Part shown: positions 17,621 to 26,260 of the stretch, one piece after another
Layout of the letters: the number at the start of each line of letters is the position of its first letter
Numbering within the stretch: position 1 is the first letter of the stretch
Assembly: GCF_019457475.1 (NCBI RefSeq)
Contig: NZ_CP080413.1
Span: 434,001 to 498,000, forward strand
Reading direction: 5' to 3'
DNA: 64,000 nucleotides
Source of the DNA: Shewanella acanthi
GTDB lineage: Bacteria; Pseudomonadota; Gammaproteobacteria; Enterobacterales; Shewanellaceae
Notes under the pieces: model-generated
What the model saw: only the letters and a program-made list of their open reading frames with translations
Databases searched by the model: none
What the model was told of the DNA's origin: nothing
Program-made: the position numbers and the translations under genes

Positions 17621-19273
17621 ATGACTGCAAATGGGATGAGTGCAACAGGCTCAACCGCTGAGCTAAAAACACTCCCTGCTGCACCAAGCGCACCTAGCGG
17701 CTCTCCCACAGTGCCTAACGGTTATGAGCGCGGCAGTCGCCGTTCTTGGATCGCGGTATTTGGCGGTTTGATTGGCGCCTTTATGGCGATCCTCGATATC
17801 CAAATTACTAACGCCTCGATGAAGGAAATTCAGGGCAGTCTAGGGGCGACGTTGGAGGAAGGCAGCTGGATCTCAACCGCTTATCTGGTTGCCGAGATGA
17901 TCGCGATTCCGTTATCGGGCTGGTTGAGTACTGGTCTGTCGGTAAGGCGTTATCTGCTATGGACGACAGCGGCTTTTATCTTTGCTTCGATTCTGTGCTC
18001 CATTTCCTGGAATTTAGAGGCGATGATTGCCTTTAGGGCGTTGCAGGGCTTCTTTGGCGGTGCGTTAATCCCATTGGCGTTCCGCTTGATCCTCGAATTT
18101 GTGCCTGAGAATAAGCGCGCCGTGGGGATGGCGCTCTTTGGGGTAACGGCAACCTTCGCGCCTTCCATTGGCCCAACCTTAGGTGGTTGGTTAACCGAGC
18201 ATTTTAGCTGGCATTACCTGTTTTATATCAACGTGCCGCCGGGATTACTGGTGATGGCGATGTTGGCCTATGGCCTCGAAAAGCGCCCCATCATTTGGGA
18301 CAAACTTAAGAATGCCGACCTTGCGGGTATAGTCACTATGGCGCTAGGTATGGGGTGCCTTGAAGTTGTGCTCGAAGAAGGTAACCGTAAGGATTGGTTT
18401 GGCTCGGATCTTATCCGCAACCTGGCGATCATTGCTGCGGTAAACCTAGTGCTGTTCGTCTGGGTGCAGCTTAAGCGTAAAGACCCGCTGGTGAATTTGC
18501 GATTACTCGCTAAGCGCGACTTTGTGTTGTCGACCATAGCTTACTTTTTGCTGGGGATGGCGCTCTTTGGTGCTATCTATCTGATCCCGCTTTATCTATC
18601 ACAAATCCATGATTACACTCCGCTGGAAATTGGCGAAGTGATCATGTGGATGGGCTTCCCGCAGTTATTGGTGTTGCCGTTAGTGCCGCGATTAATGCAG
18701 CGTTTCGATGGCCGATATCTGGCCGCCTTTGGTTTTTTTATGTTTGCCCTCAGTTATTACATGAATAGCCAAATGACCGTCGATTTCGCAGGGCAGCAGA
18801 TGATTGCCTCCCAAGTGGTGCGTGCCCTCGGTCAGCCGTTTATTCTGGTGCCTATTGGTATGCTAGCAACGGCGCACCTAAAGCCCCATGAAAACTCCTC
18901 TGCATCGACGGTACTTAACGTGATGCGTAATCTTGGCGGCGCCTTCGGTATTGCCTTGGTAGCGACCTTGACCGATAACCTCGCCCGTGGGCATTTAGCC
19001 CATGTGAAGGAATCCTTACCCGCGGTAAGTGCGCAGGCGCAGGATTACTTGAGCCAAAGTGCAAGTTTACTGCAACAGGGCGGCTCAGATCCCTACACTG
19101 CTTCTATTCAAGCCAAGGCATTATTAGGCCAAACCATGAGTCAGCAGGCCTATATTCAGGCCTATAACGATGTGTTCTTTATCATGGGAGCGCTGTTATT
19201 GATTGCTGTGGTGGCCGTGTTGCTTATCCGTAAACCTCAAGGCCCTGTTGCCTACGATGCGGTGGTGGAATAG
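17621..19273 (+). CDS. DHA2-family MFS multidrug transporter (EmrB-like)
   Basis: This 550-residue inner-membrane drug:H+ antiporter has about 14 predicted helices after a ~45-residue Pro/Ser-rich N-terminus. DHA2 features are LDIQITNASMKEIQGSLGA in TM1 and GSWISTAYLVAEM. GFFGGALIPLAF and the motif C-like GPTLGGWLTEHFSWHYLFYIN follow. It is translationally linked to the fusion protein (one-base gap) and likely controlled by the divergent LysR protein. A hairpin terminator follows. The substrate is unknown. Confidence 0.92.
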   Translation: MTANGMSATGSTAELKTLPAAPSAPSGSPTVPNGYERGSRRSWIAVFGGLIGAFMAILDIQITNASMKEIQGSLGATLEEGSWISTAYLVAEMIAIPLSGWLSTGLSVRRYLLWTTAAFIFASILCSISWNLEAMIAFRALQGFFGGALIPLAFRLILEFVPENKRAVGMALFGVTATFAPSIGPTLGGWLTEHFSWHYLFYINVPPGLLVMAMLAYGLEKRPIIWDKLKNADLAGIVTMALGMGCLEVVLEEGNRKDWFGSDLIRNLAIIAAVNLVLFVWVQLKRKDPLVNLRLLAKRDFVLSTIAYFLLGMALFGAIYLIPLYLSQIHDYTPLEIGEVIMWMGFPQLLVLPLVPRLMQRFDGRYLAAFGFFMFALSYYMNSQMTVDFAGQQMIASQVVRALGQPFILVPIGMLATAHLKPHENSSASTVLNVMRNLGGAFGIALVATLTDNLARGHLAHVKESLPAVSAQAQDYLSQSASLLQQGGSDPYTASIQAKALLGQTMSQQAYIQAYNDVFFIMGALLLIAVVAVLLIRKPQGPVAYDAVVE

Positions 19274-19325
19274 TTTCTTCTTAGAAGCCAAGCTTAGGTA
19301 TCACACTACTTGCCGCTGAAATTGA

Positions 19326-19373
19326 GCGCCTTTTTCCCTGTGATTTAGTCAACGTGAATTAAGGCGCTTTTTT
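19326..19373 (+). terminator. Likely terminator after the EmrB-like gene
   Basis: GCGCCTT and AAGGCGC pair across a 28-base loop and are followed by TTTTTTAT. The long loop lowers confidence. Confidence 0.55.
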
Positions 19374-19521
19374 ATGGGCACCCTTAAATGGTCATGCTGA
19401 CCTCAGTGTTGAAGGCTCAATCTTGAAGGTGCAGAGTGTTGATTGGCTCATGTTTAAGCGCTTATGTTTAAGCATTGGCGCTATGATAGACTCTGGTTTC
19501 TTTTTCCCTAGGAGTTTGCCG

Positions 19522-19977
19522 ATGCAGTGGCAGTATCTGCCCTTTAATCAATTATCCGCCAATACCTTGTACGACATTCTCAAACTCAGGGTCGATGTGT
19601 TTGTGGTCGAGCAGGCCTGTGCCTATCCCGAGTTAGATGATAAGGACAGACACCCTGAGACTATTCATCTTCTTGGCGTATCGGCTAACGGCGAACTGCA
19701 AGCCTATGCCCGTATTTTGCCGCCGGGATTAAGTTATCCCGAGGCGAGTATTGGCCGCGTGGTGGTTGCACCCAATGCACGGGGCAAGGGCTTAGCGACA
19801 CCACTGATGCAGGGCGCGATTGAAGCCGCCCTTAACACTTGGCCGAGCGTAGGCATTCAAATCGGCGCCCAGGATTACCTAAAAACGTTTTACCAAAGCT
19901 TGGGTTTTGTGGCTTGCTCCGAGATGTATTTGGAAGATGGTATTCCCCATCTCGATATGCGCTATAACTCTCAGTAA
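19522..19977 (+). CDS. elaA: GNAT acetyltransferase, ElaA family
   Basis: This 151-residue protein begins MQWQYLPFNQLSANTLYDILKLR and carries ElaA-family hallmarks: LRVDVFVVEQACAYPELDDKD near the start, GRVVVAPNARGKG for acetyl-CoA binding, and a C-terminal YLEDGIPHLDM. It should transfer an acetyl group from acetyl-CoA to an unknown amine. AGGAG lies seven bases before the ATG at 19522; the frame stays open further up, but nothing there fits the family. The ABM gene follows after 61 bases. Confidence 0.9.
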   Translation: MQWQYLPFNQLSANTLYDILKLRVDVFVVEQACAYPELDDKDRHPETIHLLGVSANGELQAYARILPPGLSYPEASIGRVVVAPNARGKGLATPLMQGAIEAALNTWPSVGIQIGAQDYLKTFYQSLGFVACSEMYLEDGIPHLDMRYNSQ

Positions 19978-20038
19978 CAGCATCTTGCGCGTCAGTAAAC
20001 GAGTGCGACAGAAATTATTCATTATTTAAGGAAAGACA

Positions 20039-20362
20039 ATGTCTACAAGCAACTACAAAATTAACCAACAACAAATCGTGTGCGTGGCGAGCTTTTTGGC
20101 GAAGGAAGGTAAGACTGAGCAACTCATAGAGGCGCTAGCATCCTTGATCCCCGACACCCGCCGTGAAGCGGGTTGTATCCGTTATGAGCTTAATGTCAGT
20201 CGCGATGAGCCACGCCGCGTGACCTTTGTAGAGAAGTTTGTCGACATCCAAGCCTTCGATGAGCACTGCGCCAAGGATGCAATTCAACACTATTTCCACC
20301 AAGTGATGCCCGATCTCGTTGAGTCATTCCATGTGGAAACCTACCACCAAGTGATTGCCTAA
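20039..20362 (+). CDS. ABM-domain protein, putative quinol monooxygenase (YgiN-like)
   Basis: This 107-residue single-domain protein has the ferredoxin-like ABM fold, whose members are dimeric cofactor-free monooxygenases or stress proteins. Its features are VASFLAKEGKTEQLIEALASLIPDTRREAGCIRYELN near the start, VTFVEKFVD, and an FDEHCAKDAIQ helix. YgiN of E. coli, which oxidises menadiol, is the nearest known relative. TTAAGGAAAG precedes the ATG. The radical SAM gene starts 15 bases after its stop, so the two are probably co-transcribed. Confidence 0.85.
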   Translation: MSTSNYKINQQQIVCVASFLAKEGKTEQLIEALASLIPDTRREAGCIRYELNVSRDEPRRVTFVEKFVDIQAFDEHCAKDAIQHYFHQVMPDLVESFHVETYHQVIA

Positions 20363-20377
20363 GCGTTGGAGCGTGCT

Positions 20378-21265
20378 GTGTTAATTAACTATATCGAACC
20401 GGTATTTAGACCACCGTCTGAATGGAAGTCATTGATACTGCAAGTCACCAACGGCTGCAGTTGGAATAAATGCAGCTTCTGTGACATGTATACCGAGCCG
20501 CAAAAGGCGTTCAGGGCGCAAAAAATCGATAAGATTGAGCAGGATATTCTCGCCATTGCTCGCACTGGCATGCCTGTTTCTAGGGTGTTCTTGGCCGATG
20601 GCGATGCCATGAGTTTGCCCTTTGCCCGCCTAGAGGCCATTTGTGAGTTAATTAACACCCATCTGCCGCAAGTTAACCGCATCAGTAGTTACTGTTTGCC
20701 GCGAAATTTAACTAACAAAACCCCAGAGCAACTCGCCCGTCTGCGAGAACTGGGTTTAAGCCTGCTCTACGTGGGCTGTGAGAGTGGTGATGATGAAGTG
20801 CTCGCGCGTATTCAAAAGGGTGAAACCTTTGAATCCTCACTTTCTGCGCTCCAAAAAATTCGCGCCGCGGGAATGAAGTCATCTGTGATGATTTTAAACG
20901 GTTTAGGTGGGGTGGCATTGTCAGAGCAACATGCCATCAATTCCGCCAAGCTGATGAATGCCGCCCAGCCTGATTATCTGTCGACACTGGTGGTCACTCT
21001 GCCGCTTGGCAGCGAGCGTATGGACGCGGTATTCGATGGTAAGTTCCAACTGCCTGACCAAATGGGGCTATTTCGTGAGATGCACACACTGCTGAGTAAC
21101 TTGGAGCTTGAGCAAACCATTTTCCGCTCAGACCATGCCTCGAACTATTTAGTGCTTAAGGGCGTGTTGGGTAAGGATAAGGCAAAGCTTTTAGCCCAGG
21201 TTGAGCTTGCCATTAATGCGCCGCGCAGTATTCCCCTTAGGCAGGAATGGCAGCGGGGATTGTAG
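20378..21265 (+). CDS. Radical SAM protein with CX4CX2C cluster motif
   Basis: The protein (295 residues) should bind a 4Fe-4S cluster and S-adenosylmethionine to make a 5'-deoxyadenosyl radical. The cluster Cys residues are C27, C32 and C35 in TNGCSWNKCSFCDMY. Further motifs are LADGDAMSLP, YVGCESGDDEVL (SAM and barrel strands) and VMILNGLGG. The GTG start at 20378 has GGAG six bases upstream; a TTG four codons earlier lies inside that site. The motif is seen in uncharacterised radical SAM proteins related to the Elp3/B12-less group. It follows the ABM gene closely. The substrate is unknown. Confidence 0.85.
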   Translation: MLINYIEPVFRPPSEWKSLILQVTNGCSWNKCSFCDMYTEPQKAFRAQKIDKIEQDILAIARTGMPVSRVFLADGDAMSLPFARLEAICELINTHLPQVNRISSYCLPRNLTNKTPEQLARLRELGLSLLYVGCESGDDEVLARIQKGETFESSLSALQKIRAAGMKSSVMILNGLGGVALSEQHAINSAKLMNAAQPDYLSTLVVTLPLGSERMDAVFDGKFQLPDQMGLFREMHTLLSNLELEQTIFRSDHASNYLVLKGVLGKDKAKLLAQVELAINAPRSIPLRQEWQRGL

Positions 21266-21304
21266 TCCTAAAGGCCGCTAACAATAAATAGCCACTGATA
21301 ATAC

Positions 21305-21331
21305 AAAGCCCCAGACTTGTGCTGGGGCTTT
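21305..21331. terminator. Bidirectional terminator between radical SAM and TonB receptor genes
   Basis: AAAGCCCCAG and CTGGGGCTTT pair perfectly around a seven-base loop, with T-tracts on both strands between convergent genes. Confidence 0.9.
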
Positions 21332-21361
21332 TTGTTATTTCAGGCAATCACTTAGCCGAGA

Positions 21362-23470
21362 TTAGAAGCTATAACGCACACTCACTTTATAGCTACGAGG
21401 CTCGCCAGGCATAGTCCACAGTGATGAGTAAGAGCTTTGATAGTACACCTCGTCGAACAGGTTATTCACGTTAAACTGTAGGCTAACAGCCTGATTTAGC
21501 GCGTAGGTACCAAATAGATTCACTAAGGTATATGCTGGCAGCTCGTAGCTTGGATCGATAGTTTCACCTACGCGATCGCCAACGTATAACACACTCGCAC
21601 CGGCCGAGGCATCGGAGCCAAACAGTGAGGTATCATGCTTTAACGTGAGACTGCCACTGTGCTTTGGAATGTTAATTAAACGGCTGCCCTCGGGAATGCT
21701 CACACCCCAATCGGCGTTAAGAATATCGTTTGCCGTTTGAGCATCGGTATAGGCATAGGAGAGCAAAAGCTGAGTATCTTGGCTTAGGTAAGCGGCTAAA
21801 TCTAACTCCACTCCTTGGCTATCTGCCTTACCCAATGCCGCTGAGAAGCCTGAGTTGACAGGGTCTGCGGTCAGCACGTTGCTCTTTTCGGCGCGGAACA
21901 GCGCGATAGAACCACTTAGGCTTTCGAGCTCAAACTTAGTACCGAATTCGAAGGATTTGCTTTCTTCTGGCTTGAAGGCCACGCCGCGATAATCCGAACC
22001 CGTATTAGGACGGAAACCTTCAGAGTAGCTGCCATAGACACTTAACCAAGGTTGCCATTCGTAAACCACACCGGCTCTAGGGCTAAACACGTTTTGGCTT
22101 TGGTCGGTTTCGGTCTGGTTTTTATGGTTTTCAATGTTTTGCTCGAAGCTGTCGAAACGGCCACCTAAGGTCAGCTTCCATTTCTCATTTAGATCAAGCT
22201 GATCCTGAACGTAAATACCGTAGTTATCTTGGGTTTCTACTTGGTTGTAGAGCAATACGCCTTCAGGGGCTATTTGGCCATATTCAGGGTTATACACATT
22301 GATGCTGTAGGTCGCATCGCCCGCCGTTGGGCGGTAACGCTCCCAATATTTGTCGAAGTGGAAGTGATAACCATCAACGCCAATCAGAATATGGTGGTTG
22401 ATAGAGCCGGTTTCGACCTTACCGCTTAACTCAACGCGGCCAGACAGGTCGCTTGATTGGAAGTCACGGTAGCTGTGCTGACGGCTTAAAGTCTCGCCAT
22501 CGGTGAATAGCATTTGACGGCCTTTCACCAGTTCAGGATCGCTTGAATAGCCTTCGAGCGCCGTGTCGCGGTAGCTGATGCCCGACAATAGGCTCCAATT
22601 TCCCAAATCATGTTCTAGGGAAAATTGATGGCCTAAAAGGTCAATTTGAGTCGGGCCATCGCTAGCTTCGCCTAAGTATCTGTCGACGGGCAGGGCATCG
22701 ATATCACCATTTATGGCGACGATACCGCGATCGAATGGGACTTTTTGGCTAGAATATTCAAGCTCATAGCTAACACGGGTTGCATCACTCGCCACCCAAA
22801 GCAGGGAAGGGGTTAATACGCGTTTTTCGGAGTTGACTGGATTACGAAAACTGCCCTTATCTTCGTAGGCGCCGTTGACGCGAAATGCTAGCGAATCGGT
22901 AATGCCATTGGTGTAATCGCCTTCGAAGCGGTAGTTATCCCAGCGGCCCGCACTGGCCTGCAGATAACCTTCTTGGGAGAATTTGGGCTTTTTGGTAATG
23001 ATATTAATAGTGCCGCCGGGTTCTGAGCGGCCATACAGGGCAGAACCTGGACCCTTCATAATTTCAATACTTTCCACGTTGGCGGTGTCACGTGGGCCGC
23101 CGAAACCACGTCCGGCATCATAGCCATTGACTAGGTAGCCTGAAGGCACGTTTTCATCGCCCACAAAGCCGCGTACGGCGAAACTGTCCCACACGCCACC
23201 AAAGTTATTTTGACGATTGACTGAGCCTGAGAGATCTAGGGCGTCCATCAGTGTCGAAATGCCCGCATCGCTTAACTGCTCCATCGACAGGCTTTCTACT
23301 GCCTGAGGCTGTGCCTTTAGCGGTACATCGCCCCTGAACGGTTGACGAACGCCTTTGACTTCGAGTCGCTCGATATTAGCGCTAACCTCTTCGGCGTACA
23401 CTGTTTGGGAAAGAGCACCAAGGATGGCGAGTTGAATGAGGGATAAACGAAAAATGCCTTTAGTCGACAT
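21362..23470 (-). CDS. TonB-dependent siderophore receptor
   Basis: This 702-residue outer-membrane receptor takes up a ferric siderophore using TonB energy. A signal peptide ends in VYAEE. The plug domain (~30-160) includes SLMEQL-like helices, SFAVRGFVGDE, MKGPGSALYGRSEPGGTINIITKKP, and a TonB-box-like IERLEVKG near the N-terminus. The 22-strand barrel follows, ending in the classic YKVSVRYSF. A strong Fur box lies 127 bases upstream, so iron should repress it. The siderophore is unknown. It is not in an operon with biosynthesis or reductase genes here. Confidence 0.93.
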   Translation of the reverse strand: MSTKGIFRLSLIQLAILGALSQTVYAEEVSANIERLEVKGVRQPFRGDVPLKAQPQAVESLSMEQLSDAGISTLMDALDLSGSVNRQNNFGGVWDSFAVRGFVGDENVPSGYLVNGYDAGRGFGGPRDTANVESIEIMKGPGSALYGRSEPGGTINIITKKPKFSQEGYLQASAGRWDNYRFEGDYTNGITDSLAFRVNGAYEDKGSFRNPVNSEKRVLTPSLLWVASDATRVSYELEYSSQKVPFDRGIVAINGDIDALPVDRYLGEASDGPTQIDLLGHQFSLEHDLGNWSLLSGISYRDTALEGYSSDPELVKGRQMLFTDGETLSRQHSYRDFQSSDLSGRVELSGKVETGSINHHILIGVDGYHFHFDKYWERYRPTAGDATYSINVYNPEYGQIAPEGVLLYNQVETQDNYGIYVQDQLDLNEKWKLTLGGRFDSFEQNIENHKNQTETDQSQNVFSPRAGVVYEWQPWLSVYGSYSEGFRPNTGSDYRGVAFKPEESKSFEFGTKFELESLSGSIALFRAEKSNVLTADPVNSGFSAALGKADSQGVELDLAAYLSQDTQLLLSYAYTDAQTANDILNADWGVSIPEGSRLINIPKHSGSLTLKHDTSLFGSDASAGASVLYVGDRVGETIDPSYELPAYTLVNLFGTYALNQAVSLQFNVNNLFDEVYYQSSYSSLWTMPGEPRSYKVSVRYSF

Positions 23471-23596
23471 AGGAATAGACTCCGATATGGGAAGCGCAGC
23501 AATCTTGTTGTTTTTGTAACTAAAGCGATTTTTGTATTTCGAGACCGTAAAACAGTCTGATACAGCTCTAGCTGTTTAATTAATGCGGATTTTAAT

Positions 23597-23615
23597 GGTA
23601 ATTATTATCATTTGC
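23597..23615 (-). promoter_or_regulatory. Fur box upstream of the TonB-dependent receptor
   Basis: Read on the minus strand, the 19 bases match the Fur consensus GATAATGATAATCATTATC at 15 of 19 positions. It lies 127 bases before the receptor start and about 170 before arsR. Iron-bound Fur should repress the receptor. Confidence 0.8.
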
Positions 23616-23725
23616 AATTTTGTTAATTTACATTCCTTTACTATTTGAGAGCCAGTTCAAAGTTAATCTTGCCTTTAGGCAGTAAAACCATTCTTACTCA
23701 GCTCCCTTTTACTTCTGCTTACTAG

Positions 23726-23762
23726 ATATATATGTTTTTTCATATATACTTTTTTCCATATG
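23726..23762 (+). promoter_or_regulatory. Putative ArsR operator: three ATATG/CATAT half-sites
   Basis: ATATATG and CATATAT form an inverted repeat around TTTTTT, and a further CATATG lies ten bases on, ending 20 bases before arsR. Dyad AT-rich sites of this kind next to arsR are usual ArsR operators. Arsenite would release the repressor. Confidence 0.6.
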
Positions 23763-23782
23763 TTTTTATTAAGGATTAAGCC

Positions 23783-24127
23783 ATGCAAGCGGTTGCTTTT
23801 TTCAAGGCCCTTGCCGATGAGACTCGGCTGAAATGTTTATTGCTTATTCAGCGTGAGGGTGAGCTGTGCGTCTGTGAGTTAATGGCCGCGCTCGCGGAGA
23901 GTCAGCCCAAAATCTCGCGCCATCTGGCAGAGTTAAAAAAGGCGGGCCTGTTGGTGGATAGACGTCAGGGGCAATGGGTGTTTTACAAGATAAATCCTGC
24001 GCTAAGTCAGTGGTGCCAAGCTGTTTTAGCCCAAAGCTGTGAGGCCAACGGCACATTGCTTGCGGCGCATTTAGATAATCTGTGTAGCATGGGCGCGCGG
24101 CCAGAACGTGCCCGTGCCTGTTGTTAA
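23783..24127 (+). CDS. arsR: ArsR arsenic-responsive repressor
   Basis: This 114-residue winged-helix repressor (SmtB/ArsR family) releases DNA when it binds As(III). The metal-site motif ELCVCEL has Cys29 and Cys31. The DNA-reading helix is SQPKISRHLAELKKAGLL, and RRQGQWVFYKIN forms the wing. The C-terminus carries an extra ACC pair that could add a ligand. AAGGATT precedes the ATG. acr3 begins 24 bases after the stop, so the repressor and exporter are co-transcribed and autoregulated from the operator just upstream. Confidence 0.95.
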   Translation: MQAVAFFKALADETRLKCLLLIQREGELCVCELMAALAESQPKISRHLAELKKAGLLVDRRQGQWVFYKINPALSQWCQAVLAQSCEANGTLLAAHLDNLCSMGARPERARACC

Positions 24128-24151
24128 GCCATTTCAAAGTGTGAGGCAGTT

Positions 24152-25171
24152 ATGGGCATTTTCGAGCGTTATTTAAGCGTGTGGGTAGGGTTAAGTATTG
24201 TGGCGGGCGTGCTGCTGGGGAATTGGTTTCCGAGTGCTTTTGCGGCTGTAGCAGCACTGGAATATGCCCACGTTAACCTAGTTATTGCGCTGTTTATTTG
24301 GGTAATGATCTATCCCATGATGGTGCAGATTGATTTCTCGGCGGTGAAGGATGTGGGTAAGAGTCCCAAGGGATTATTACTGACCCTGACCATCAACTGG
24401 CTGATTAAGCCCTTTACCATGGCGCTTCTCGGCTGGCTGTTTTTTAAAGGGCTGTTTGCCGATTTGGTTGATGCGCAAACCGCGGGGGAATATATCGCGG
24501 GGATGATTTTACTCGGTGTTGCGCCCTGTACCGCTATGGTGTTTGTTTGGAGCCAATTAACTAAGGGCGACCCCAACTACACCTTAGTGCAGGTGTCGGT
24601 AAACGATATCATTATGGTGTTTCTGTTTGCGCCGCTTTGTGCCCTCTTGCTGGGGGTGAGTGATATTCAAGTGCCCTGGGAAACCTTACTTTTGTCTGTG
24701 GTGTTGTATGTCGTATTGCCGCTGCTAGCAGGCGTGATAACCCGTAAACGCCTCGAAGCACGCCAAGATCCCCACGCTTTGCCCATGTTATTGGCCAAAC
24801 TTAAACCTTGGTCCGTGATTGGGCTCTTGGCGACTGTGGTACTTCTGTTTGGCTTTCAGGCGCAGACGATTTTAAGTCAACCACAGAATATTTTGTTAAT
24901 TGCTATTCCTTTGATTATTCAAAGCTATGGCATTTTTATCCTGACCTACTTTCTTGCCCGTAAGCTTAAACTCAACCACGCCGTTGCGGCGCCCGCCAGC
25001 ATGATTGGTACCTCTAACTTTTTCGAGTTAGCGGTCGCGGTGGCAATTTCGCTATTTGGCCTGCACTCGGGGGCAGCGCTGGCGACTGTGGTTGGAGTGT
25101 TGGTGGAAGTGCCAGTGATGTTATCGCTGGTGTATTTTGCCAATAGGACAAGGCATTGGTTTGAATCTTAA
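24152..25171 (+). CDS. acr3: ACR3-family arsenite exporter
   Basis: ACR3 pumps arsenite out of the cell. The 339-residue protein has ten predicted helices. It contains the family signature [19 protein letters not shown] with the conserved Cys in TM4, plus [22 protein letters not shown] and [16 protein letters not shown]. Length and order are normal. It follows arsR and precedes the GAPDH/arsJ pair, so arsenite and arsenate are both covered by one locus. No arsenate reductase (arsC) is seen in the window. Confidence 0.95.
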   Translation: MGIFERYLSVWVGLSIVAGVLLGNWFPSAFAAVAALEYAHVNLVIALFIWVMIYPMMVQIDFSAVKDVGKSPKGLLLTLTINWLIKPFTMALLGWLFFKGLFADLVDAQTAGEYIAGMILLGVAPCTAMVFVWSQLTKGDPNYTLVQVSVNDIIMVFLFAPLCALLLGVSDIQVPWETLLLSVVLYVVLPLLAGVITRKRLEARQDPHALPMLLAKLKPWSVIGLLATVVLLFGFQAQTILSQPQNILLIAIPLIIQSYGIFILTYFLARKLKLNHAVAAPASMIGTSNFFELAVAVAISLFGLHSGAALATVVGVLVEVPVMLSLVYFANRTRHWFES

Positions 25172-25236
25172 GCGCAATTATAAATTAAAAGCATTTAAAA
25201 TCATTATATTGGAAGTTAACTAGGTATTTATCAATC

Positions 25237-26250
25237 ATGGCAATCAAAATAGGTATCAATGGTTTTGGCCGCATGGGACGTTTAGCGCTACGCGCGGCTT
25301 GGGAATGGGACGATGTCGAGTTTGTGCAAATAAACGATCCCGCAGGAGATGCTGCGACCCTAGCGCACCTGCTTGAGTTTGATTCTGTCCATGGCCGTTG
25401 GGGTCATGCCGTGAGCAGTAATGGGGATAAAATTGTTATCCAAGGTAAATCGATTGCGACCAGCCGCAATAAGGCCATTGGTGATACCGATTGGTCACAG
25501 TGTGATGTGGTGATTGAAGCATCGGGCGTGATGAAAACCAAAGCTTTATTACAAGCCTATTTAGATCAAGGTGTTAAACGCGTTGTGGTGACTGCGCCTG
25601 TAAAAGAAGACGGCGTACTTAACGTGGTGATGGGTGTGAATCATCAGTTATATGACCCTAGCATCCATCCGATTGTGACGGCGGCATCTTGTACCACTAA
25701 CTGCTTGGCACCTGTGGTGAAAGTGATTCACGAGCAGATTGGTATCAAGCATGGTTCGATGACAACTATTCATGACATTACTAACACCCAGACTATCCTC
25801 GATGCTCCGCATCAAGATCTGCGCCGTGCCAGAGCCTGCGGTATTAGTCTCATTCCGACAACGACCGGCAGCGCCACGGCCATTACCCATATCTTCCCAG
25901 AGCTTAAGGGTAAATTAAATGGCCATGCGGTACGTGTGCCACTGGCAAACGCGTCCTTAACCGACTGTGTGTTTGAGCTTGAGCGAAGCGTGACTGAAGC
26001 GCAGGTGAATGCGCTTTTACAAACTGCTGCCGAAGGAGAACTTAAGGGCATTCTTGGCTATGAAGAGCGTCCTCTCGTCTCTGTGGATTACAAAACCGAC
26101 CCACGTTCGAGCATTGTCGATGCGCTTTCGACCATGGTGGTCAATGGTACTCAACTCAAACTCTATGTGTGGTACGACAACGAATGGGGATACGCCAATC
26201 GCACCGCCGAGCTGGCGCGTTTAGTCGGCCAGCTTGACTTACCGCGCTAG
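25237..26250 (+). CDS. ArsJ-associated glyceraldehyde-3-phosphate dehydrogenase
   Basis: This 337-residue GAPDH paralogue acts in arsenate resistance. With arsenate in place of phosphate it makes 1-arseno-3-phosphoglycerate, which ArsJ exports and which then falls apart outside. Rossmann motif INGFGRMGR is at residues 7-15, catalytic Cys152 in AASCTTNC, and [11 protein letters not shown] closes the fold. It starts 65 bases after acr3 and ends 10 bases before the GTG of arsJ. The pairing with arsJ sets it apart from glycolytic gapA. Confidence 0.95.
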   Translation: MAIKIGINGFGRMGRLALRAAWEWDDVEFVQINDPAGDAATLAHLLEFDSVHGRWGHAVSSNGDKIVIQGKSIATSRNKAIGDTDWSQCDVVIEASGVMKTKALLQAYLDQGVKRVVVTAPVKEDGVLNVVMGVNHQLYDPSIHPIVTAASCTTNCLAPVVKVIHEQIGIKHGSMTTIHDITNTQTILDAPHQDLRRARACGISLIPTTTGSATAITHIFPELKGKLNGHAVRVPLANASLTDCVFELERSVTEAQVNALLQTAAEGELKGILGYEERPLVSVDYKTDPRSSIVDALSTMVVNGTQLKLYVWYDNEWGYANRTAELARLVGQLDLPR

Positions 26251-26260
26251 GAGAATACCT

